Positions 1 through 5,656 of a stretch of DNA of 18,142 bases are shown piece after piece. The notes beneath the pieces are model-generated. The model saw only the letters and a list, made by a program, of their open reading frames with translations. It was not told the DNA's origin and did no database searches. The translations under genes and the position numbers were made by a program. Position 1 is the first letter of the stretch. Each line of letters begins with the position of its first letter. Origin of the DNA: Methylococcaceae bacterium (GTDB taxonomy: Bacteria; Pseudomonadota; Gammaproteobacteria; Methylococcales; Methylomonadaceae); assembly GCA_005779525.1 (NCBI GenBank), contig SXIZ01000111.1, positions 1 to 18,142 on the forward strand, given 5' to 3'.

Positions 1-462
1 GATGTCAGTCTCCGCAACTTTTGCTGCAGCGGTAGCGGTTGCTTGCGTATAAGTTAATTTACAATTTGCTGGCGTTGTAGCCTTGGTTAAGCTAATAGTG
101 TAAGTTGGCGGAGTGGTTGCAGGGGTAACTGCCGCCAGGGTAAAATCAGCTGTTGACAAGTTCACAGCAAGCTTTATCCCAGTATCAGAGGCAGCTGGAT
201 AGCCATAAACCAAATTTACTGTAGCACCTTCAAGAGTAATGCTTTGCCCTGAAGCTGCAAGAAAGTTACTAATTAATGCTTGTGAATGCGCAATAGCAAT
301 TGCCGAATTAATTGAGCCAAACGCCCCTCTAAGCGCAGCAATTTTTGCATCTTTTTGCATATCAGCAAATTTAGGCAATGCAGTTGCAGCTAAAATCCCT
401 AAAATTACTATGACCATGACCAACTCGATCAAAGTAAAACCTTGTTGTTTATTCGAAATCAC
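1..462 (-). CDS. Type IV pilin, MSHA-like (partial, 3' end beyond window)
   Basis: This is a type IV prepilin, the subunit of a surface pilus used in attachment or motility. The reverse strand is open from 462 to base 1 (154 codons, no stop). An eight-residue basic leader ends in Gly and is followed by FTLIEL, the prepilin peptidase (PilD) site, with the conserved Glu at mature position 5. A hydrophobic alpha1 helix (VMVIVILGILAATALPKF) follows. The stretch FADMQKDAKIAALRGAFGS resembles MSHA-type pilins. A Cys near residue 134, in an NCKLTY context, may be the first of the usual C-terminal disulfide pair; the second would lie beyond the window. The GTG start at 460-462 is chosen because an AAAGG Shine-Dalgarno (471-475) sits 8 bases upstream. 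A GTG at 469-471 is in frame but overlaps that site. It could be a major or minor pilin. Confidence 0.9.
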   Translation of the reverse strand, partial: MISNKQQGFTLIELVMVIVILGILAATALPKFADMQKDAKIAALRGAFGSINSAIAIAHSQALISNFLAASGQSITLEGATVNLVYGYPAASDTGIKLAVNLSTADFTLAAVTPATTPPTYTISLTKATTPANCKLTYTQATATAAAKVAETDI

Positions 463-598
463 AATTTCCACCTTTTGTTTTTAACAAATAACTGCTAATT
501 TTTGCATAACATAAAATAACTCTAAAAAAAATGATACCCTAGTTTTATAAGAAAAACACCCCCTAAGTCTCTAAAAAAATCTGTGACTAATCACTAAC

Positions 599-859
599 AT
601 GAGTATACGAAAATTTGTTTTCTGTGATATCTGTAACCCTTTAGCTTTGCGCTCGGTAGAATTTCGCCGCGCCCCAAGACCAGATCAACGCACTGGCCGA
701 AGAATTAGCGATAACCGCGCTTGGTATGAAGGCGAAGTCGCTGAAGCTATCAAACTAGCTGGCTGGATAAGCTTTGAGGGTAAACATATCTGCCCAGTTT
801 GCCAAAAAAATCACCCGGATTTGGGCAAATCATTGCGCGATAGCCAATCTGCAAGTTAA
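599..859 (+). CDS. Small protein with two CXXC pairs (putative zinc ribbon)
   Basis: An 86-residue protein that I do not recognise. Two Cys pairs, C9/C12 (FCDICN) and C65/C68 (ICPVCQ), lie about 53 residues apart and could together bind one zinc ion as a zinc-ribbon-like fold. The intervening region is charged (RRAPRPDQRTGRR) and contains a likely helix (EGEVAEAIKLAGW). There is no signal peptide or membrane segment, so it is probably cytoplasmic. No clear Shine-Dalgarno precedes the ATG. It is divergent from the pilin gene, about 136 bases away, and is followed by a good terminator at 889-928, which suggests its own transcription unit. The stop-free frame, paired CXXC motifs and terminator support a real gene. 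Function is unknown; nucleic-acid binding or a redox role is possible. Confidence 0.65.
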   Translation: MSIRKFVFCDICNPLALRSVEFRRAPRPDQRTGRRISDNRAWYEGEVAEAIKLAGWISFEGKHICPVCQKNHPDLGKSLRDSQSAS

Positions 860-888
860 CGCTTAGCAATTTAAAATTACCTCGTGGT

Positions 889-928
889 TTCCAGCGCACT
901 CTGCTTAGCAGGCGCTGGAATTTAATTT
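889..928 (+). terminator. Rho-independent terminator after the small CXXC gene
   Basis: A perfect 9-bp stem, TTCCAGCGC (889-897) with GCGCTGGAA (912-920), closes a 14-base loop and is followed by TTTAATTT. It lies 30 bases after the stop at 859. Confidence 0.65.
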
Positions 929-950
929 GTTAGGATAGCCGCATTCTAAC
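929..950. repeat. Inverted repeat upstream of the adaptor gene (possible operator)
   Basis: GTTAGGAT (929-936) pairs with ATTCTAAC (943-950) over 8 positions, one of them a G-T pair, around a 6-base centre AGCCGC. It lies 34 bases before the ATG at 984 and just after a terminator, so it sits where an operator would be expected. It could equally be a second weak hairpin. No clear -35/-10 pair was seen beside it. Confidence 0.35.
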
Positions 951-983
951 CAGTGTGTATTACGTCTATTTTTTAGGAATGGG

Positions 984-2054
984 ATGACTCTCTTTCAGCA
1001 CGCATTTTTTCGCCAGCCTTATCAATTGTTATTTTGTCTTGCTTTGCTGTATCCCACGATCAATGTAGCCGACGATGACGATGCCCCGGCGCAGAAATCA
1101 TCACCTCCAGCAAGCAGCAGCCCAGGAATAGAGTCACCTGCACTTACCCAAAACGCCACGTTGGTCATCTCCCCTGCCTTACAAGCCAGCAGCGGGATAA
1201 AAACCCAAAAATTACAACGCGGGCACTATACGCCCGAAGTACAAGCAGCTGCTACGGTCATGGATTTGCAAGCCTTGTTGCAATTACGCGAACAATATTT
1301 TGCTGCCGAGGCAGAATATCAATCTGCGCAAGCGAGTTTAACCGCTGCAGAACAAGCCATTAACCGGGTACGCAACCTTTATCAAAATGGTGTGAATTCC
1401 GAACGGCAAATGCAGGAACAACAAATGCAATTGGCTATGAATCGCGCCAAAATTGGCAGTACTGAAGCTCGTTTGCAAAGTATTAATGAAAACTTGCTGG
1501 CTAATTGGGGAGCAGTATTAAGCGCCTGGGCAAAAAATAGGCAGCAAAAAGAAATACGCAGCCTTGTCAATCGAGAACAGGTACTGCTATTAATTAGCCT
1601 ACCTGCAACTCCCACGGTACCGTCGGATTTAAAACACGTTTGGGTTGATGTTGAGGCTAATCGCCAGCATGCTCAGCAAGCTCACTTTATTTCACCCGCC
1701 CCCAATGGTAGCCAACTCAGCCAAGGCGAAACTTACTTTTTTATTACCCCGCGCGCAAATTTCCGTACCGGTATGCATCTCAATGTATGGTTTGCTTCTG
1801 CGGACACAGCAGTTTCGGGGCATGTGATCCCACAATCTGCCGCTGTCTGGCGCAATGGGCAGGTCGGTATGTTTTTCAAAACCAGTGCAAGCAACTTTAC
1901 CCGCTACGTCTTACAGAATTATTACCCAGTTACACAAGGTTTTTTTGTCGCCGACCCGTTACCCACAGACTATGAAGTTGTGATTCAAGGTGCCCAGCTA
2001 CTGCTTTCACATGAGTTTCGTAGCACCCTACAAGAAGAAGACGATGGAGATTAA
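984..2054 (+). CDS. Periplasmic adaptor (membrane fusion) protein, RND efflux type, orphan
   Basis: A 356-residue protein resembling the adaptor that links an inner-membrane RND pump to an outer-membrane channel. A hydrophobic N-terminus (residues 12-28, LLFCLALLYPTINVA) acts as signal peptide or anchor. A low-complexity Ala/Pro/Ser linker follows (32-55), then a segment typical of CusB/CzcB-like adaptors (about 60-95, SPALQASSGIKTQKL). Residues 95-175 are rich in Gln, Ala and Glu and form an alpha-helical hairpin with a turn at NLYQNGVNSE. The rest is probably beta-barrel and membrane-proximal domains. At 356 residues it is shorter than many adaptors. TAGGAA precedes the ATG by a few bases. 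No pump or outer-membrane factor gene adjoins it; the only RND sequence in the window is about 15.7 kb away on the other strand. The family call is fairly safe, the substrate unknown. Confidence 0.78.
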   Translation: MTLFQHAFFRQPYQLLFCLALLYPTINVADDDDAPAQKSSPPASSSPGIESPALTQNATLVISPALQASSGIKTQKLQRGHYTPEVQAAATVMDLQALLQLREQYFAAEAEYQSAQASLTAAEQAINRVRNLYQNGVNSERQMQEQQMQLAMNRAKIGSTEARLQSINENLLANWGAVLSAWAKNRQQKEIRSLVNREQVLLLISLPATPTVPSDLKHVWVDVEANRQHAQQAHFISPAPNGSQLSQGETYFFITPRANFRTGMHLNVWFASADTAVSGHVIPQSAAVWRNGQVGMFFKTSASNFTRYVLQNYYPVTQGFFVADPLPTDYEVVIQGAQLLLSHEFRSTLQEEDDGD

Positions 2055-2076
2055 TCCTACAAGCTACCGCATTCAT

Positions 2077-2100
2077 GCTGACGCTAACTCAGCGTCAAGC
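2077..2100 (+). terminator. Hairpin after the adaptor gene (weak terminator candidate)
   Basis: TGACGCT (from 2079) pairs with AGCGTCA around the short loop AACTC, and flanking GC/GC pairs extend the stem with one bulge. It lies about 25 bases after the stop. There is no clear T-run, so termination would be weak. Confidence 0.3.
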
Positions 2101-2269
2101 TTCAAGATTAGCATTTGAAAGCACTCATCTGCACTGAGCTGCATACCCATATGCCTTCTGGGCAAAAAACTAGCAAACCTTATCTTTTATAACTATATCT
2201 CTAAATTAGAACAAGCTGAACTGTTATACTGCCGCACAATTTTCAATTACAGATTAGGTTTTGGCTTAG

Positions 2270-3079
2270 ATGAATTTGGCATACAGTTTTTCGGGTTTAT
2301 TAGTGGGTTTACTGGTCGGAGTGACTGGCGTAGGCGGCGGCTCTCTAATGACACCTTTACTGGTATTCTTATTTGGATTTAAACCCGCGGTTGCCGTAGG
2401 TACAGATTTACTATTTGCAGCGATCACTAAAACAGGGGGCGTTTGGGTACATCATGGGAAACATGGGTCGGTAGCTTGGAAAATCGTAGGCTGGCTGGCT
2501 TTAGGCAGTATTCCATTTGCGTTGTTAACGCTGTATGTACTTAAACATCTGATGGAGGTGGGCAAGGAAATTACAGGCACAATCACCTTCACCTTAGGTG
2601 TTGCTTTAATTTTAACGGCGATAGCGTTATTAGTGCGTAGCATGCTGCTGCGTAGAGCAGCGCAATTAGGGCAAATAGACGATGAACATAGCAATGAGTC
2701 CAACGCCGGACGTTTTGCACATTTGCAAATTCCGGCCACCGTGCTCACAGGCGCCGTATTGGGCGTTTTAGTCACCTTATCTTCGGTGGGCGCAGGTGCA
2801 TTGGGTACTATCGCGCTTATTTTTCTCTATCCTAAAATGTCTACCTTAAAAATTGTAGGCACAGATCTGGCGCATGCCATTCCATTAACGGCAGTCGCGG
2901 GCATAGGTCATTTAAGTTTGGGTAATGTAGACTTTACGCTGTTAGGGAGTTTACTTTTAGGCTCAATTCCTGGAATTTGGATCGGCAGCCATCTAAGCGC
3001 TAAAATCCCTGAGAAATTTTTGCGGCCCGTATTAGCTACGATTTTACTGTTGATTGGCTTAAAATTCGTTTTAGCTTAG
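2270..3079 (+). CDS. TauE/SafE (TSUP) family membrane transporter
   Basis: A 269-residue integral inner-membrane protein of the TSUP family, whose members export sulfite, sulfoacetate or other small organic and sulfur anions. The family's internal duplication is visible. The first half has GVTGVGGGSLMTPLL (17-31) and VGTDLLFAAITKTGG (43-57), ending with LALGSIPF. The second half has LSSVGAGALGTIALIFLYP (170-188) and VGTDLAHAIPLTAVAG (196-211), ending with LLLGSIPGIWIG. About eight hydrophobic segments are visible, with a polar charged loop near 128-150 (QIDDEHSNESNAGR) between the repeats. The start ATG lacks a strong Shine-Dalgarno; TTAGG lies about 14 bases upstream. Length is normal for the family. 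It stands alone upstream of the formate dehydrogenase operon but is separated from it by 529 bases. Substrate cannot be read from the sequence. Confidence 0.9.
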   Translation: MNLAYSFSGLLVGLLVGVTGVGGGSLMTPLLVFLFGFKPAVAVGTDLLFAAITKTGGVWVHHGKHGSVAWKIVGWLALGSIPFALLTLYVLKHLMEVGKEITGTITFTLGVALILTAIALLVRSMLLRRAAQLGQIDDEHSNESNAGRFAHLQIPATVLTGAVLGVLVTLSSVGAGALGTIALIFLYPKMSTLKIVGTDLAHAIPLTAVAGIGHLSLGNVDFTLLGSLLLGSIPGIWIGSHLSAKIPEKFLRPVLATILLLIGLKFVLA

Positions 3080-3116
3080 TGCTTGAGCAAAGCACCTTAA
3101 AAAAGACTTCAAATCT

Positions 3117-3135
3117 GGGGCGACACCACCGCCCC
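3117..3135 (+). terminator. GC-rich hairpin after the TSUP gene
   Basis: GGGGCG (3117-3122) pairs with CGCCCC (3130-3135) around a 7-base loop, 38 bases after the TSUP stop. The downstream sequence TTGGTTACTTATT is only moderately T-rich, so the terminator call is tentative. Confidence 0.4.
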
Positions 3136-3500
3136 TTGGTTACTTATTACTATCCTTTGTCCGCTTTTAACCCACATTTTTTTATTTTGCGCTCGCCTTT
3201 TAGAAAAAACATGGCATTCTGGCGGTTAACACACGCTGTCTTCAATATGTTAGAGAGTAATTCAGAGGAAATATAGTGTTTCTTAAAAGCACTCTATCAT
3301 TGAAAAAACCGCGCTTAATTTTGTTGCGACCGCAGTTAATTTACGGCAGTTTTAAGCTACCTACCATGAACACCAATATCTAAGCCATTGAAGTAATTAT
3401 ACTGCTCCTCAAAATTACGACTTTTTACAAGCTACACCAATCAAGCATCCAGAGCTTAAGACACGATGAATACCTGAGCGTTTTAATCATTTTTTGAGTT
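3136..3500. other. Non-coding stretch upstream of the fds operon
   Basis: No convincing gene is seen. Reading frames are short and lack family resemblance. A weak AT-rich hairpin, GTAATT (3393-3398) with AATTAC (3413-3418), precedes a T5 run at 3422-3426. The long 5' region leaves room for regulator sites of the formate dehydrogenase operon, but no recognisable consensus was found. Confidence 0.4.
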
Positions 3501-3529
3501 TTTACTTAGCATCATTCTTATGCTATGCT
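3501..3529 (+). promoter_or_regulatory. Candidate sigma-70 promoter for fdsGBACD
   Basis: TTTACT (3501-3506) and TATGCT (3524-3529) are separated by 17 bases and match 4 of 6 and 4 of 6 consensus positions. Transcription from here would leave a leader of about 70 bases that includes the hairpin at 3552-3574. The call rests on spacing and position only. Confidence 0.35.
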
Positions 3530-3551
3530 CTTACTAATAACTTAGCGACAC

Positions 3552-3574
3552 AACAACAGGGATTCGCTGTTGTT
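3552..3574 (+). promoter_or_regulatory. Leader hairpin upstream of fdsG
   Basis: A perfect 8-bp inverted repeat, AACAACAG (3552-3559) and CTGTTGTT (3567-3574), surrounds a 7-base loop and is followed by TTTAACAGG. It lies 34 bases before the fdsG ATG. It could be a regulator site, a leader hairpin affecting translation or stability, or a weak attenuator. Confidence 0.4.
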
Positions 3575-3608
3575 TTAACAGGAATGGAAGCGTCAAAGTG
3601 AGATCAAT

Positions 3609-4085
3609 ATGTCAGGACCAGGCGCCATACAATCAACCGTATTAGATGTTATTGCTGCACTTAAGGACAAACCCGGTGCACTTTTACCTATTTTGCACGG
3701 TATACAGGATGCATTGGGATATATCCCCCCTGAAAGCGTCCCTGAAATTGCTAAAGCACTTAATCTTTCTCGCGCTGAAGTGCATGGTGTTATTAGTTTT
3801 TATCATTATTTCCGTGAGACTCCGCCAGGAAATACGACGGTACATCTTTGTCGTGCCGAATCCTGTCAAGCTATGGGCAGTCTAGCTTTAGAAGCTCATG
3901 TAAAAAACAAATTAGGCATAGACTTTCATGAAACCACTGCCGATGGGCAGTTTTCACTAGAACCCGTATATTGTTTGGGTAATTGCGCCTGCTCTCCTGC
4001 ACTACAAATTGGCGATGAAATTTATGGTCGCGTGACCAACGCTAGCTTCGATGAGATTATTGCAACCCAGGAGGAATCTGCATGA
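3609..4085 (+). CDS. fdsG: NAD-dependent formate dehydrogenase gamma subunit (NuoE-like)
   Basis: The 158-residue gamma subunit of a soluble molybdenum formate dehydrogenase (formate + NAD+ to CO2 + NADH). It belongs to the NuoE/24-kDa thioredoxin-like [2Fe-2S] family. An N-terminal helical region (HGIQDALGYIPPESV) precedes the ferredoxin fold. The four cluster ligands are C81 and C86 (HLCRAESC) and C122 and C126 (YCLGNC), in the family's C-x4-C and C-x3-C spacing. It is the first gene of fdsGBACD, and its TGA overlaps the fdsB start in an ATGA junction, implying translational coupling. Together with FdsB it forms the diaphorase part that receives electrons from FdsA. Length and motifs are normal. 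The gene order G-B-A-C-D separates it from NuoE of complex I. Confidence 0.95.
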   Translation: MSGPGAIQSTVLDVIAALKDKPGALLPILHGIQDALGYIPPESVPEIAKALNLSRAEVHGVISFYHYFRETPPGNTTVHLCRAESCQAMGSLALEAHVKNKLGIDFHETTADGQFSLEPVYCLGNCACSPALQIGDEIYGRVTNASFDEIIATQEESA

Positions 4086-5635
4086 GTACCACTATCTACA
4101 TCCCCAATGATTCCAGCGCTATTTCTTTAGGCGCAAACCGGGTAGCAAAAGCAATTCAACAAGAAGCCGCTAAGCGTGGTATTGAACTCAACATCGTGCG
4201 CAATGGCTCACGTGGTCTGTATTGGTTAGAACCCTTAATTGAAGTTGCAACTGCTAACGGACGGGTTGCCTACGGCCCGGTGCAAGTGAGCGATGTTACA
4301 AGCTTATTTGATGCAAATTTTACCCAAGCAGGTTCACACCCATTAAATTTGGGCGTAACCGAAGAAATTAGTTATTTCAAAAAACAGCAACGCTTAACCT
4401 TTGCACGTGTTGGTAAAACTGATCCAGTTAGCCTAGAGGATTATCTAGCTAATGAAGGCTACCGAGGCTTAAGCAATGCCCTTAAACTGCCAGCGGCCGA
4501 CATTGTAAAAGCGGTTACGGATTCGGGCTTGCGTGGTCGTGGTGGTGCAGCCTTCCCTACAGGTATTAAATGGAACACTGTCCTTAATACGCCATCCGAA
4601 CAAAAATACATTATTTGTAATGCCGACGAAGGAGACTCGGGTACGTTCTCAGACCGCATGGTGATGGAAGGCGATCCGTTTGTCCTAATTGAAGGTATGA
4701 CCATTGCTGGAATTGCAGTGGGCGCAACCCAAGGGTTTATTTATTTACGTGTGGAATATCCACATGCGCATATTGCGCTGAACACCGCTATCACCAAAGC
4801 CTATGCAGCAGGTTATTTAGGCGACAATATTCAGGGTAGCGGCAAAAAATTTGATTTAGAAGTTCGCTTAGGCGCAGGCGCTTATGTGTGCGGCGAAGAA
4901 ACTTCATTGATGGAAAGTTTGGAAGGTAAACGTGGCCTCGTGCGTTTTAAACCACCCTTACCTGCGATCAGCGGTTTGTTTGGCAAACCCACGGTGGTTA
5001 ATAACGTCATTTCGTTGGCTTCCGTACCCATTATTTTAGATAAAGGCGGTGAATTTTATCGTGATTTCGGCATGGGTCGTTCGCGCGGTACCTTACCTTT
5101 ACAATTAGCAGGCAATATCAAACACCCAGGCTTGGTAGAGGTGGGTTTTGGATTGACCTTAAGAGAATTACTCTATGAGTATGGCGGCGGCTCTGCATCT
5201 GGTCGTCCTATCCGCGCAGTGCAAGTAGGCGGCCCTCTAGGTGCATATTTACCCGAATCACAATTCGACACGCCCTTAGATTATGAAGCCTTTGCCGCCA
5301 ATTGGACGGTCTTGGGTCATGGTGGGGTAGTCGTCTTTGATGACACGGTAGACATGGCCCAAATGGCCAAATACAGCATGGAATTTTGCGCAGTAGAATC
5401 GTGTGGCAAATGTACGCCTTGCCGCATAGGCTCTACCCGTGGTTATGAATTATTAGATGACATTATTCAAGGCCACGATTTGGAAAAAAATATTCCATTA
5501 TTGCGATCTTTATGCGACACCTTGCTGAACGGGTCTTTATGTGCACTTGGAGGTATGACGCCTTATCCAGTATTAAGTGCATTAAATCATTTCCCGGAAG
5601 ACTTTGGCCTAAGTAAGCAAAAAAACGCAGCCTGA
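4082..5635 (+). CDS. fdsB: NAD-dependent formate dehydrogenase beta subunit (FMN, NADH site)
   Basis: The 517-residue diaphorase subunit, homologous to NuoF with an N-terminal thioredoxin-like extension (about 1-100) typical of FdsB. It carries FMN, the NAD(H) site and one [4Fe-4S] cluster, passing electrons from the FdsA clusters to NAD+. Visible motifs are the Gly-rich GLRGRGGAAFPTGIKW (149-164), CNADEGDSGTFSDR (179-192) and GAGAYVCGEETSLMESLEG (264-282), which form the flavin/nucleotide pocket. The cluster ligands are C441, C444 and C447 (ESCGKCTPCRIG) with C487 (SLCALGG). The N-terminal extension has no Cys, as expected for this subfamily. It overlaps fdsG by 4 bases and ends 21 bases before fdsA. 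Residues and length agree with the family. Confidence 0.96.
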   Translation: MSTTIYIPNDSSAISLGANRVAKAIQQEAAKRGIELNIVRNGSRGLYWLEPLIEVATANGRVAYGPVQVSDVTSLFDANFTQAGSHPLNLGVTEEISYFKKQQRLTFARVGKTDPVSLEDYLANEGYRGLSNALKLPAADIVKAVTDSGLRGRGGAAFPTGIKWNTVLNTPSEQKYIICNADEGDSGTFSDRMVMEGDPFVLIEGMTIAGIAVGATQGFIYLRVEYPHAHIALNTAITKAYAAGYLGDNIQGSGKKFDLEVRLGAGAYVCGEETSLMESLEGKRGLVRFKPPLPAISGLFGKPTVVNNVISLASVPIILDKGGEFYRDFGMGRSRGTLPLQLAGNIKHPGLVEVGFGLTLRELLYEYGGGSASGRPIRAVQVGGPLGAYLPESQFDTPLDYEAFAANWTVLGHGGVVVFDDTVDMAQMAKYSMEFCAVESCGKCTPCRIGSTRGYELLDDIIQGHDLEKNIPLLRSLCDTLLNGSLCALGGMTPYPVLSALNHFPEDFGLSKQKNAA

Positions 5636-5656
5636 TAATGACACGAGGTAACAAAC

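Noticed and set aside
239..484. Plus-strand 81-codon open frame at the left edge
   Set aside because: It is antisense to the clear type IV pilin gene on the minus strand.
583..594. GTGA-CTAA-TCAC as a CRP/FNR-type site
   Set aside because: The spacer is 4 bases where the CRP/FNR half-sites need 6 at this register.
457..600. Sigma-54 promoter for the pilin gene
   Set aside because: No GG / GC pair with the -24/-12 spacing is visible upstream of the start.
3079..3276. 65-codon open frame after the TSUP gene
   Set aside because: GTG start sharing a base with the TSUP stop, no family resemblance, aromatic-rich odd composition, and a GC-rich hairpin lies inside it.
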